A stretch of DNA of 64,000 nt from Stenogyne calaminthoides. Taxonomy: Eukaryota > Streptophyta > Magnoliopsida > Lamiales > Lamiaceae. The translations under genes were made by a program, and so were the position numbers. Location: assembly GCA_037126765.1 (NCBI GenBank), contig JBBCBC010000034.1:17296691-17360690 (forward strand). Reading direction: 5' to 3'. The notes beneath the pieces are model-generated. The model had not been told where the DNA came from. It did no database searches and saw only the letters and a program-made list of their open reading frames with translations. Positions 35,958 to 47,720 of the stretch are shown here, piece after piece; position 1 is the first letter of the stretch; each line of letters starts with the position of its first letter.

Positions 35958-38767
35958 TCAAAGCAGATTGGCAACGGTCTTGACACCCATTCCTTCCACA
36001 TGTCTCTCGAATGTATTCAGAGGCAGACCCTTTGTGAATGGATCTGCTAGGTTGTCTTCAGACTCTATCTTTGCCACATCTATATCTCCTCTCTTAACAA
36101 TATCTCGTATAAGATGGTATTTCCTTTCAATGTGTTTGATGGCTTTGTGGGCTCTTGGTTCCCTTGAATTTGCAACTGCTCCGGCATTGTCACAATAAAC
36201 AGTGATTCTGCTGGGCAAATTCGGAACTATATTCAAGTCCACTAGGAAGTTCTTGAGTCAAACCGCTTCTTTCGCTGCCTCGCAAGCAGCTACATATTCA
36301 ACTTCCATGGTAGAATCTGCGACGCATTTCTGCTTGACGCTTCTCCATGTCACGGCTCCTCCCCCCATGCAAAACACACTACCGGAGGTAGATTTTCTGG
36401 AGTCTATGTCTGATTAGAAATCCGAGTCCGTGTAGCCGATGGGGATTGGACTATCTGACTGATAAATTAACATTCTATCCCAAGTTCTTTTCAGATACTT
36501 CAGAATGTTTTTGACTACCGTCCAATGTTCTTTCCCCGGGTTACTTTGATATCTTGTCACCATGCCAACGGCAAAGCAGATATCCGGTCTCGTACACAGC
36601 ATTGCATACATAAGGCTTCCGATAGCCGAAGCATAAGGAATGCTTCTCATGTCATCTATCTCCTTTTGCGTCTTAGGGCGCATTTTCTTGGATAGATGGA
36701 TTCCATGTCTGAAAGGTACGAAGTCTTTCTTAGAATTCTGCATGCTGAATCGTTTCAAGACAGTGTCTATGTATGAAGCTTGCGACAAGCCTATCATCAT
36801 TTTCTTGCGATCTCGAGTGATCTTGATCCCAAGGATGTGTGCGGCTTCCCCTAAGTCCTTCATATCAAACTGTTTTGAAAGCCATGCCCTTACGTCTGAT
36901 AACACCTTTACATCGTTCCCGATGATCAGAATGTCGTCTACGTATAGTACTAAGAATACCAATGCAATTCCGACACGCTTTTTGTACACACAACTTTCGA
37001 ACTCATTTTGATCAAACCCATAAGACTTTATAACATGATCAAAACATTGGTTCCAAGCTCTGGATGCTTGTTTGAGTCCGTAAATGGACTTCATGAGCTT
37101 ACAAACTAGGTGTTCTTGGCATTTTTCAATGAAGCCTTGGGGTTGTTGCATATAGATCTCTTCATCAAGACTTTCGTTAAGGAAAGCTGTCTTGACATCC
37201 ATTTGCCAGATTTCAAAGTCGAGATGCGCAGCAATCAATAAGAGAATTCAGATGGACTTGAGCATGGCTACGGGCGAAAAAGTTTCCTCATAATCGATCC
37301 CTTCTTTTTTAGTATAACCTTTCTCCACGAGTCTTGCCTTGAAGGTTTTCACCTTCCCGTCCGGTCCTCTTTTTCTCTTATACACCCACTTGCAACCAAT
37401 GGGTTTGACCCCATTAAGTGGTTCGGCTAGCTCCCACACTCTGTTATGATACATAGAACCCATTTCGGCTTTCATTGCTGTTTGCCAAGAATCTACATCC
37501 TTGTCTTGGATTGTCTCGTCACATATCCATGGGTCTGATTCGTCTTGTCCGGGAATCAAGTCCGAGGACTCTCCTATTCCCATGAATCTCTCAGGATGTT
37601 TCACAACCCTCCCACTACGACGAGGTTCCGGTTGTGTAAGTGTGTCGTTTGGTATGTCATCTTGTACAGTTGGCATTGAGGTTAGCCCCCTTAGCTCATT
37701 TAAGGTAATCTCACTTCTGGGTCTTCTTTCGTTCATATAGTCTTCTTCCAAAAATCTAAAGTGGGTGCTTATTACCACCTTTTGATCTTCGGTACCATAG
37801 AACATACACCGTTTTGTTCCCTCGGGGTATCCCACAAACAACCTTAATTCTGATCGAGGATCCAATTTTCCGGCTTCCTTGTCCAACACGTAGGCCGGAC
37901 ACCCCCAAATCCTCATGTGTCTCAAACTAGGCTTGCGCCCGATCCACAATTCTTTGGGAGTTTTAGGAACCAATTTGGATGGCACCAAGTCCGAAATGTA
38001 TTTCTTTGTTTTCCAAGGCATGACCCCGGAAGCGACTTGGGAAGATCCGCATAACTCATCATAGACCTAACCATTTCCAAAAAGAGTTTTTTTTGCTCTG
38101 CAACCCCGTTTTGTTGAGGGTTAAAGGTGCAATTTGGGATACAATCCCTTCATCGATAAAAGTTCAAAACTCATCATTTGAGGTATTCACCTCCATGATC
38201 GGATCGTAGAGACTTGATACGTTTTTCCCTATGATTCTCTGCTTGAGCCTTAAATTCTTTGAATTTCTCAAAAGTCTCAGATTTATGCTTCATAAGGAAA
38301 ATATAACCGTACCTTGAGTAATCATCAATAAAAGTGACGAAATACTCATAACCTCCTCTTGCTTTGGTTGACATTGGACCACATACATCTGTGTGAACGA
38401 TTTCTAACACTTCTTTGGCTCTATTCCCCTTGGCTCCAAATGCCCTCTTGGTCATTTTACCCTCCAAACATGATTCGCAGGTTGGAATTAGTTCAACTTG
38501 GAGAAACTCCAGTGAACCGTCTTTCACCAACCTTTGGATCCTCTTTGGATTTATATGTCCCAATCTTAGATGCCATAGAAGTGTCTCGTTCACATCTGAT
38601 GAACGTTTTCTTTTGTCGGAAATAGTTGATGTGTTATAAGATGCATTTCGTGAGTGGTGTACACAGTTAATTGTATAGAGATTATTCGACAATGTTCCAT
38701 GACAGATAAATTTATCAAAAAAGAGAAATGGTAACAACTTTATTAAAAGTAACCGAATATCCATCAT
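35958..38767 (-). pseudogene. Copia C integrase, reverse transcriptase and RNase H, broken
   Basis: Minus-strand blocks run in element order. 38174-38767 carries GAG-pre-integrase and integrase core (LRLGHINPKRIQRLV, HTDVCGPM, RSDHGGEY). 37248-38021 carries the integrase end and RT start (GCKWVYKRKRGPDG, EETFSPVAMLKS). 36414-37238 is the RT (DVKTAFLNESL, SIYGLKQASRAWN, LYVDDILII, MYAMLCTRPDICF). 35958-36242 is RNase H (VYCDNAGAVANS). Frames change between blocks; a stop near 37240 splits RT, and a TAG follows GYTDSDF at 36414 where Copia B reads on. Catalytic motifs are better kept than in B. Confidence 0.87.
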
Positions 38768-39817
38768 GAAAAAGTTTAGAAACTGAAATCGAATTCTTTC
38801 TAAAATTTAGAACGTAAAGAACATCTCTTAAAATTAAAACTCTGTCTTCAAAAGACAGGTGCACTTCTCCCACTGCTTCAGCTGCCACTCTCGTAGCATC
38901 GCCCAGTGTGATGAGGATCTCACTCCCACTAAGTTGTCGGGTCCGCTTGAACCCCTGTAAAGTGAAACAAACATGATCAGTGGACCCCGTATCCACTACC
39001 CATAAATGGGAGGCATACGCCGCTAAGCAAGTTTCAACAACTAGTGCGTGAGAATTACCTTTCTTTCCATTCCTTTTGGGATTGGAACAGGCTGACCTCG
39101 AGTGTCCTAATCTCCCGTTTTCCAAAACTTTCCTCGTGCTTGATTTCATGCTCTTATTTGATGTTGAGTTTGCTTGGTTCAACTTTCTTCTCTTTTCATC
39201 ATCCTTATCACCACTTGACCTAGGATGAAAAGAGGATTTCTGTTTTCCCAAGTTCTTTTCCTCGCGCTCCCTTTTCCTTTCAACCAAAGAGAGAGCATTT
39301 ACAAGATCATCCACTGTAAAATCTAGATCTTCCATTAGATACTCAAGATAGTGGTGGTTATAGCTCTTTGGTAAGGATTGGAGAATGAAATCAATCTTAG
39401 TCTTGAAATCACATTTTTCGCCGAGGATCTCAAGCTCCTCAAATAGCACCATAACCCTAAGGACGTGTTGTGCTGCAGTCGTCCCTTTTTCCATTTTTAA
39501 TTTAGCAATTTCTTGCTTCACACTTTGGATTGCCATATGGGTCTGATGTTCGAACATCGCTTCGAGATTCTGTAAGATGTCTGCAGCTGACTCATATTCT
39601 TGATGAAGGTGTTTCAACGATCTCGGATGATGTGCGGTGTATCCTTCATCAATTCATTTGCCAGCTCCCATTCACCATAAATCATCTCATCCCATATTCC
39701 GACATCCTTAGTTGGTTTTTCGGGTTTTGGTGTATCAAGTACCCATTTAGAAGGTGATGCGGTTAGGACAAGTTTTAGTTTGTATTTCCAATCAAAATAG
39801 TTTTCACCAGTAAGCAA
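38715..39817 (-). pseudogene. Copia C gag and protease, broken
   Basis: Two overlapping minus-strand frames cover this region. 39614-39817 has the gag start region (LTGENYFDWKYKLKLVL). 38715-39617 has the rest of gag (MFEHQTHMAIQSVKQEIAKL) and protease (VVDTGSTDHVC, about 38970-39005). The zinc knuckle is damaged: only GHSRSAC remains of the CCHC pattern, where Copia B has CFKCGEEGHWRSAC, so the two leading cysteines are lost. The gag body differs clearly from that of B while protease and pol are close, suggesting fast gag divergence or recombination between families. Confidence 0.85.
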
Positions 39818-40523
39818 ATTGTCTTTAAGTATATTGAACAGTGGATTAGAAGTTGCTACATGATGAACTTAAATAAACAATAATATGCATAAGCACAAAT
39901 ATATCACAAGATTCGATCACATGCATCATATTAAAATCTCAAAAATATGAACATGCATCAGCCAACATCTCAAAACAGTTTAAATAAGCCACGTGGGGTG
40001 GGTCATTATTTAAACACATTCAAGCAGGTTACAAACAAAACGATTTACAAACCTTTTAATATCCAGATTAATAGTTGGCTCCCACTTGACCAATATAAAA
40101 TTGACAGGGACTTCGGGGAAGTATATGCATATCAATTTTATACCTAAGTAATAACCATGATTAAACACAGAATTATTATTTCGCTTTGAACGAGCCTCGT
40201 GGGGAGGGTCATCGTCACCACTAGTAATAATTCACAATCATCCATTTGGAATTCATTCATGTGGCCTTTTGACCGTCCCGTGGGGGGAATTTCTCCAAAA
40301 GAATTCACAAATAAATAAATCATGGAGGTCAAAATTAATTCAATTTTATTATCCAGGAATAAAATTGTCAATTAATTATTTAAACATACTTAGTAATTTT
40401 TTTGATGGTGAGATTTTTCATTGGGCAACTCTCATGCAAACACATTTAAACAAATTAAATAAAGCATAAGATAACACAATAATAAATCAAGCAAAGCAGA
40501 AAAATAAACATATTGGGCACAAA

Positions 40524-40706
40524 TTATCCAATTGTCATGGTTTGATTTTTCTTGGCTTGATTTTGAAGAAACGTCGTCTTGAATTTCTCCCACTCGATCG
40601 TCTCGAAAAAGAACTCCGTCTCGAACGCCACGCCAAGTAGCTCGGGAGGGATGCACGCCAAGATCCGGCGGCCCACTTGGCCAGTCTTAAAGATTTCTCT
40701 CGGCAC
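40524..40706 (-). CDS. Small ORF in the Copia C leader
   Basis: This 60-codon ORF in the element sense direction, upstream of gag, is similar in its second half to the leader ORF of Copia B at 11626-11826 (shared ELLGVAF, FET-EWEKFK, FLQ, NQTMT-G and the same stop position). No domain is recognised. It could be a translated leader peptide or conserved RNA sequence. Confidence 0.35.
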   Translation of the reverse strand: MPREIFKTGQVGRRILACIPPELLGVAFETEFFFETIEWEKFKTTFLQNQAKKNQTMTIG

Positions 40707-41396
40707 ACCTCCTCGCCTCGCCCGCCTTGATTACCTCAGCGAGGTTAAGCGATATCTCGGCGACCGACAGCGTACCGCAGCGCATCAGCGCTGCGCGCTC
40801 GCCCTTTGCCTCGCCCACGGAAACTGCGCGCCCCACGGCGTCCCCCAGCGCGTGCATGCACCCGATGCACCCTTCCCCTCGTCCGCTTCGTCCGCTTCAC
40901 TCCACGGTGCCGCGTCGCCCTATCCGCCCGTCCGTCGCCTCGATCTCACGCAGCTTCGGCCCTCGGCCTCGCCCTACGCCCGTGCATGCTTGCGTGCGTC
41001 CGCGTCCTTGCCTTGCCTCCTTGGCATGTTTTTTGAGCGACGACGCCGCCACGCTTGGGATTACGGATTTTACCCTTTAATTCTTCGTCTTCGCCTCCGT
41101 TTCCAATCCGGTTACAATTTATTTACAAAAAATAAATAAACCTAGATCTAGACTAGTCTATTACATTGATCAAATCAAACAAATCCTAATCTACTCGTGG
41201 ATTTTCTCACGAGGCAAAACGAATCCGAACGAATCGAATTAAAAACCACAATTTATATGCATGCACAAATAAACACATTAAATTCCATGACAATTGGATA
41301 CCTGCAAAAAAGATCTAGCAATTCTACTATCCAATTTCAAATTTAATGCAAATGAATTAAATTACAATTTAAAAAAATTCAGAGCCCGAAATCGTG

Positions 41397-41408
41397 GCTC
41401 TGATACCA
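41397..41408 (-). promoter_or_regulatory. Primer binding site of Copia C (initiator Met tRNA)
   Basis: The minus strand reads TGGTATCAGAGC two bases inside the 5' LTR boundary, the same site as in Copia B. Confidence 0.88.
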
Positions 41409-41410
41409 GT

Positions 41411-43248
41411 TATTGGGGAATAAGTTGAACAGATCTATTCGGGATGAATATTTAAATACAAATTTAATTCTTATAATTATTACTAGCATGAAATAATCCT
41501 ATATTAATTTAAATAATAATCCAACAACAAATCATACATATAATTAATTCACGTAAATCCTACGCATGAGGAATTCTACGAGTTTACGTGAACGTACCTC
41601 TTGGGACGGAAATGACTTTGTTTATTAGACACACCAAAAGAACTTCCCAAGTATTCCCTTAATCCTTGCTCGACTATCTGGTGGTAGGACGCTTGCGAAC
41701 AATTAACAAAAGGAAAATAAATTATGTTGCACCACCTTTGTTGATTTACTAATTTTTTCCAGCACATGGAATTGTACTTGGGAATGAAAGAATCATCCCC
41801 TATTTATAGAGTATAGGTGGTCAAAGATTTAGGGCAAAATAATGTGGGAAAATCTTTTCTTGATCTCCAAGAAATCTTGAATATATCTCCTATATTCTTT
41901 TTCCCATAATTATAATATTCCACAAAATCCCACCTCCTCTTTGTTATGGAATATTTTCGAAATATTAGGTCAAGATTCCAAGATTTGGATATTCTTGAAT
42001 TTATGAGATATTCTTGTATTTCAAGAAATACATATCTTTCATAATATCTTTTCAAGAAAATCAAGAAAATCTTTCTTGCCCTTTGTATTTCAAGATTTTC
42101 GAAAATTGCTATATGGATACCCAAGTGGAAGATTTCTTAAATTTAATGAGATAATCTTGTATTCCAAGAATACATATCTTCATTCCATAACAAAATTCAA
42201 AGAAAATCTTTCTCCCCTTTTAATCCATATTTTTCGAAATATTAAGGAAAAATAAGGCAACAATATATATTTTATTTTACACACCTTTTTCAGTTATTGG
42301 ACTATATGTTGGGCTACTTAGGGGGCCTTTAGGAGAATTAAAATTGGACCTTCCAATGGATCTTGAATTATCAATATTGAGCCACAATATTATTCAAGCC
42401 CATAAATATTAATTAACCCAACTACATAATTAATATTGCACTATCCATCTTAACCCATATTACAGTCAATATGGCTCCCGGTTATTATTTCTCGTGTTTA
42501 AGATTATCTAGCTCATTAATTAATTCAAGCCACTGAAATAGCTTTCCGTTAATTAATATCTTTTGTCCTTGGTCAATGAACGATTCAACATTTTTATCCA
42601 TACCGAAAACTAGTTCCACTTGCAAGATTTGGTATGATAAAGCTTATGAACCTCCCAAGGGGGCAAATCGAACAAGCGTACTTGCACACGATTCTCCGTA
42701 TTAAATCTTAGCAATCAGATGTGACCAATAATATTGTCCAAGATAAAAAGTATTGAATCTCGTTGATTCTCTACCCATGATAAGTCAAAGCAATAGTTAC
42801 CAACCACACGTGATCCTATTTAAGGAACGAAGATTAAGAAATAACGAACCACTGAGGCCTAATTCTTCCTTGTTCAGTTCTGAAGAATTTGTCCTCCTGT
42901 AGGTCCTATTCAGTGCATCAGTCATGCACTAGTGTAATCTCTTGGTCAAGACAAGCCAATCCGAGCCTTACACTTCAACCTTTCACGATGGATTGTTCAT
43001 TTTCATCTAGGTCGTGAATGGTGTACTTTTAGTTACAAGGGACTGTTAATTTAATATTCTGTGATCTAGTATCACTAAATTAACTACAATGTAACACGTA
43101 CTATTTATTGAACAGTTATGCAGTAAATATATGTAACATTCGATGATATTTAAAGCATCAGTGATAAACAATTTATTTCAGTAAATAAGTCCGAAATTCA
43201 GTTTTGATTATACAAAGTAAAAGCATACTTTTCAGTATAATTCCAACA
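41411..43248 (-). repeat. 5' LTR of Copia C
   Basis: This 1838-bp LTR starts TATTGGGG on the plus strand (a G-to-A change from the TGTTGGGG of the other LTR) and ends TTCCAACA. The loss of the terminal G is one of a modest number of differences between the two LTRs. Confidence 0.92.
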
Positions 43249-43253
43249 AGAGA

Positions 43254-43350
43254 TTTATCACAAAAGTGATGTTTATTTGTGCTGTGGGAAGACCCGTATA
43301 TTCAAGTGATGACACACTTGTATTTGATGGAAAGATAGGAATGTTTCTCT
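43254..43350 (+). pseudogene. MLE1 transposase fragment right of Copia C
   Basis: TTTATCACAAAAGTGATG and the following sequence (VGRPVYSSDDTLVFDGKIGM-like coding) continue the transposase exactly where 34005 stops, as shown by the uninterrupted copy in MLE2 (57830-57935, minus). Similarity ends at about 43350 in unrelated AT-rich sequence. Confidence 0.8.
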
Positions 43351-45169
43351 TAACCGATTCAAGATATCAACACTAAATTATATTCTTTAAATTATTATTG
43401 AAATTTTGAATAAGATTTCTTCAAGAGTGTGCCTGATAGTACAAAAAGTGTTGCAGTTGAAGACAACACATTGTTTTATTACTAGTGCTTTAATTGATTA
43501 TTTATTCTAATTATCTTTGAGATTTGTGCTTTAGTAGAGCACCATAGATGACTAAATATATGATAAAAAAAGAAAATCAAGGCTCATATTACACACAATT
43601 TTCTTAAAACAAAATATGTTCTTCACTTTCGATACTAGTGAATCGTAGAACAATTGTTTCCAGGACATAACGATCAAAAGAACAAAGTATTAGCACCATA
43701 TTTTGTTCAGGACAAATAGAGTAGTTGTTTGAAAATATCATCATAATAAGAACAAAATTCTGAACAAATAGAAAGCAGAAAAATATTAGCATATTGAAAT
43801 AGTATCTATATAATTTCCAAATCACTAGTTTCAAGTTTTTTTTTTTTTTTTTTTAACAACGTTCGAGATGCTACTTATAGCATCAAAAATATGATTGTTG
43901 GAAACATGGTCTTTTTGCGCCAGTAATGGCCTCTAACTGATTAGTTTGGGTTTAAATTCAAAATAAATATTGTAACTCACTAGTTGTTAACTCTGTCTTA
44001 ACACCCTCGAGCTGCTGATTTCATCTTAGCAGCCCATGATCAGCTGTAGACTCAGTGTTAGCGGTCGATAGAAAATAAATTTGATGTAAAAATTAGCTTG
44101 TTAGGTTGCCACCAATTTGGTGCGTCATTCGTGTATGTAGATCGCGTTCACACACAAATTATGAGTTCAAATACCAATTTCGACCAAGATTTGCATCACC
44201 CCTACACATACGTGGAAAGTGAATGAACATAATACCATAACAATTTATAAGCTACAAGTGGGTTCCTTCTGATCATACACTCACTCATTTGTAATTTTCC
44301 AACGTGGAACAAAAATTACTTGATTGTCGATCTCTTTCCCTATATTTAGGTTATAACAACTTTGAAATTTAATTTCGTATTCACACAAACTCCAAAATGA
44401 GCAAATAATATATATGAAGTCGAAGAATCGAAGCTCTCTTCGAAAAGTACATTCTCCAACAATTTGTCATTTCTCAGTTTGGTATTTACGCCAATTAATT
44501 CAAAGAAAATCTAATAAACATAATTAACACTAATAATAAACAAAAAATAAAAAACGCCTATTATTAAAATTTAATTAATAATTATTTTCCCAGAAAATCA
44601 CAAATGCGAACAATGGATCATATTTTATAGGAGTCACTCTCTTGTACACCACGTGCACCAATTCAAATTGGTGCAATTGGATTCAATTTTAATTTAAATG
44701 AACTATGCACTCTAAATCATAACCTCTAAACAATGAACTCTAAATCATATATAAATCATTCGGGCCAGATGAACCATAAATCATTTGGGGCGAGTGAACC
44801 ATGAACCACTCAGGCCGAGTTTGGATCCGGGTCGGGGAAAAAAAAACTAAAATTGAAATTAAAGTTAAAAGAAAATTGAAATTGAAAAAAAAAATGAAAA
44901 AAAAAAAAAGAAAAACTTTTAAAATTAAATTACACCAAATTAATTTGTTAAAATTTACCATTTTATAAATATATCATATTAGATATTATCGATTTTTAAT
45001 TAATTGTGTTGAAAACATCTGGCTCTAATGTGAGCGGCGGATCCCGGTAATAAAATGGTGCCGTTCGCACACTTCTCAATGATAATGTTTCTCCACAGTA
45101 ATACATAATTATGGCAGGGCTGTACTACAATTACTGCTCCTTAATTTTATGATAACAATTTCTTTAACT
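43351..45169. other. AT-rich spacer
   Basis: No gene is recognised. There is a T-run at 43838-43854. A patch with repeated AACCATAAATCAT / GGGCCGAGT-type motifs (about 44695-44850) resembles 48480-48570. A partial arm of the hairpin family may lie at 44640-44690 (CACCACGTGCACCAATT). Confidence 0.5.
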
Positions 45170-45595
45170 TTAAGATATAAGGGTGGGTCTTATGTGTTAG
45201 AGAAAAATTAAATGAACGAATTAATTTTGCATTTTTTTATAAGTTTGAATTTTTAAATGAGACGAAATTCTTTCATGGTATCAAAGCATTTGGTTCAACA
45301 CAAATTTAGGGTTCGATTTTCTTGAAAGCACTCCATCTATTTTAAAATTGTCCACTCGTTGGGTCTCCTTTCCAAATGGCAGAGGTAATGATTCGGCCCA
45401 CGAGTGAGGGGGGGTATTGAGGGAAATTAAATAAATGAATTTATTTCGCACCTTTCTACAAGTTCGAACTTTTAGATGAGACAAAATTATTTCATTATGT
45501 GCATTTCTTTTATCGGGCAAATGGTGACTCGAACTCTTGACCTCACGACGTAGGTAGTGGTGCTCTTACCACTTGGGCTATTCCATTTCGTCAAG
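45170..45595 (-). repeat. tRNA-derived SINE-like repeat
   Basis: On the minus strand the 5' end carries a tRNA-like RNA polymerase III promoter: A box TAGCCCAAGTGG (45569-45580) and B box AGTTCGAGTC (45526-45535), about 34 bp apart. The body reads towards 45170 and contains GGTATCAAAGC-type sequence (reverse orientation) and two similar half units (CTCATCTAAAAGTTCGAAC near 45480; CTCATTTAAAAATTCAAAC near 45260). It is not a functional tRNA gene, as no full cloverleaf is visible. Boundaries are approximate. Confidence 0.5.
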
Positions 45596-45832
45596 GGTCT
45601 CATGTGCATCTTATTGTACCGTGCACTCATAGTGCTTTTAAAAATCGTGCAATTTATTATAATGAAAGATACAACTTATTTACACTACATCGTGCACCTA
45701 TTAATTAATATGAAAAAAAAGTTGCACGTTACAATATAAATAAATTGCATCTTTCAGTATTATAAGTTGCACGATCCTAAAATGAATTATAAATGCACGA
45801 TGCACCTGTATGCATATAAGACTTAGTTAAAA
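45596..45832. repeat. Hairpin MITE-like element, copy 3
   Basis: The left arm GGGTCTCATGTGCATC, then ACCGTGCACTCATAGTGC, pairs imperfectly with the right arm ATGCACGATGCACC, then TGCATATAAGACTT. Interior sequence (GTGCAATTTATTATAATG; TATTATAAGTTGCACGATCC) is itself inverted. About 237 bp. Confidence 0.7.
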
Positions 45833-46723
45833 TATAATTAGATAAAAAATAAGTCTCTTGTTCGCTAGGCGCAACGAGCAACTTAAATACATATATAAAA
45901 TATCAGTTTGTTTTTGTTGAATGTCTCATAGAAAATAACACTATATAATTCATAAACGCGTTTGAATTAAACGATGCACATGATGATGGTATAATTTTGC
46001 CAAAAATAAATAAGCCATTAATCTTAAGAACCTATTATGGCAGTTGTCACCATAATGAATTTGCAATCATGATTCGTTGACCACACCTAATTCCTTACCC
46101 ATGACCTGCTCCTTTTTCACATGCACCTATTTTGCAGCTTCATGAATGTAATGCATCAACTAAATTAAGTACTCATTGCTAATACTATATTTGATGAATG
46201 TCAATGTCTCATTGCATGTACTACTATTTATTATATTTTATACACAATTGCACACACATATATGTCCAGCGATAAAGTTAGAAATTTTATTTTGAAACCA
46301 ACTACTTGATAATAGGTGTAAAAATTAAATGTCACCTATTTTAATTTTGACAATTTAGTTTTAAAAATGATTGTATTCAACATAACTAATGTAAAATTAT
46401 TAAAGGTATATGATCAAAATGATAAATGACAAAGGTAAATGATCCAAATGAAAGGAAAACAATATTAAATAGGAAAAGAAGTGCAAAGGTAAGTGATAAT
46501 TTGTGTCGATAGTTTGTTATTTACCATATGTAAATCTTTTACTTTTGAGTTATAATTAAGAGATGGGAACTCGAAGTTGACATTTAGCTCAAGCTAAGAT
46601 ATGCATTTACTCTCGCGTAAAATTGGAGTGTTCGCCATATCATAGTTGACTGAACATTTGCACACCTTATAATTTAAAATAACAACTTAAAGACAATTAT
46701 ACCTCCTTATTTAAAATAGGCTA

Positions 46724-46950
46724 GGTCTTGTATTAACTCTGGTGCACCTTGCACTCATAATACATTTTAGAAGCGTGCAACTTGTTATGTTAAAAAGTGT
46801 AACTTATTTAAACAGAAAAATGCAACTGTTAATATGGAAACATAATTGCATGCTTCTGTTTGGAATAATTGCACGTTTCTTTTTTGTATAGTTGCACTTC
46901 TAAAATACACTATGAATGCACGGTGCACCCGAATGCTCATGAGACCCACC
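46724..46950. repeat. Hairpin MITE-like element, copy 4
   Basis: The arms read GGTGCACCTTGCACTCATAA with TACATTTTAGAAGCGTGCAA on the left, and TTGCACTTCTAAAATACACT with ATGAATGCACGGTGCACC on the right, ending CTCATGAGACCC. This is one of the clearest copies of the family. Confidence 0.72.
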
Positions 46951-47281
46951 CTTTAAAATAATATCTTACAAGTGTGTCTTCTTTCTTTTTTGCCATATAA
47001 TGATATAATATACTTTTTAAAGACTTAATATTAATATAAAGATAAATTTTCCAATGAATCTGTTCACAACATTCATTCATTGATATGATTACTACTCTAA
47101 TGAATTAATACTATAATATTTAGATACATATAAATATTATAATTTTAATTTGTAAATATAACGATATTAATTTATAAATATTACAATATTAATTTATAAA
47201 GTGTGATGATATTAATTTTATATAAGTGAATAAGTTTCACCTATACTGACTCTACAAGTTCAATTAAACACCTTCTTAATC

Positions 47282-47720
47282 TTAGGTCTCATTTGGTTCG
47301 CGGTATTGATCGGGATATGTCAGGATTATAATTTTAATTCCGACTAATCTATCGTTTAATTTGTGAGATGAGGGCCCACGATATACTTCAAGTCCGGGTA
47401 TAAAATGGATTAAATTTCTCCATGGAGGGATATGTCAATCTCATGTGAAAGGTGGGATGGAGCATATCCAAAATGCAATATTACAAATTATCCTTCTATT
47501 GTTTGAATAGAGTTGCAAGAATTTAGTGTTGTTGTTTCAATTCAATTTAAGGGTATTTATGACATTTCAATAGATATCTCATCTAATCCCTCAATTCAAT
47601 CCTACAATCCAAATACATATCTTGATTCAAACAAATTAAATTCAATCCATCAAATGTTACTAAATCTCACTCAATCTTCAAAGCAATTCAATCTCGTGAA
47701 TCACACGTTCCTTTATAGCA
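47282..47720. repeat. Possible MITE
   Basis: The left end TTAGGTCTCATTTGGTTCGC has the shape of many plant MITE termini. A degenerate reverse complement (GTGAATCACACGTTCC) occurs near 47700-47716. The interior contains inverted AATCCTACAATCC / GGATTATAA-type sequence. No coding capacity. Superfamily and exact ends are uncertain. Confidence 0.35.

Larger units (their letters stand above)
39818..41410 (-). other. 5' leader of Copia C with GC-rich block
   Basis: About 1.6 kb lies between gag and 5' LTR, the counterpart of 11033-12435 in Copia B. A GC-rich, CpG-dense block occupies roughly 40590-41095, flanked by AT-rich sequence. The block's sequence differs considerably from that in B, while its position and composition agree. 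Confidence 0.6.
34006..43248 (-). mobile_element. Angela-like Ty1/Copia retrotransposon C, 9.2 kb
   Basis: Both LTRs are complete (34006-35841 and 41411-43248). The element sits in the MLE1 transposase with target duplication AGAGG on the left (34001-34005) and AGAGA on the right (43249-43253). The equivalent uninterrupted MLE2 sequence shows AGAGG once, which proves the insertion and one later mutation. Order on the minus strand is 5' LTR, primer site, long leader, gag, protease, integrase, RT, RNase H, polypurine tract, 3' LTR. The RT box YVDD is intact (about 36935-36946), but gag and pol carry frameshifts and stops and the gag zinc knuckle is damaged. Confidence 0.93.
32895..43350 (+). 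mobile_element. Mariner-like element MLE1, split by Copia C and truncated
   Basis: The left end CTCCCTCCGTCCCGAAATTA follows a TA (32893-32894). Its first hundred bases match, inverted, the right end of MLE2 at 59051. The transposase starts at 33409 and is interrupted at 34005 by Copia C. It resumes at 43254 for about 95 bp matching MLE2, then the similarity stops near 43350. The transposase C-terminus and the right inverted repeat are missing, so the element cannot move. Confidence 0.85.

Noticed and set aside
40579..41139. 186-codon plus-strand ORF in the Copia C leader
   Set aside because: Same reason: low-stop GC-rich sequence, Arg/Pro/Ala-rich product, no similarity to the ORFs in the Copia B block.
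45526..45580. Possible tRNA gene on the minus strand
   Set aside because: A and B box sequences are present, but I could not build acceptor and anticodon stems; it is better explained as the head of a tRNA-derived SINE.
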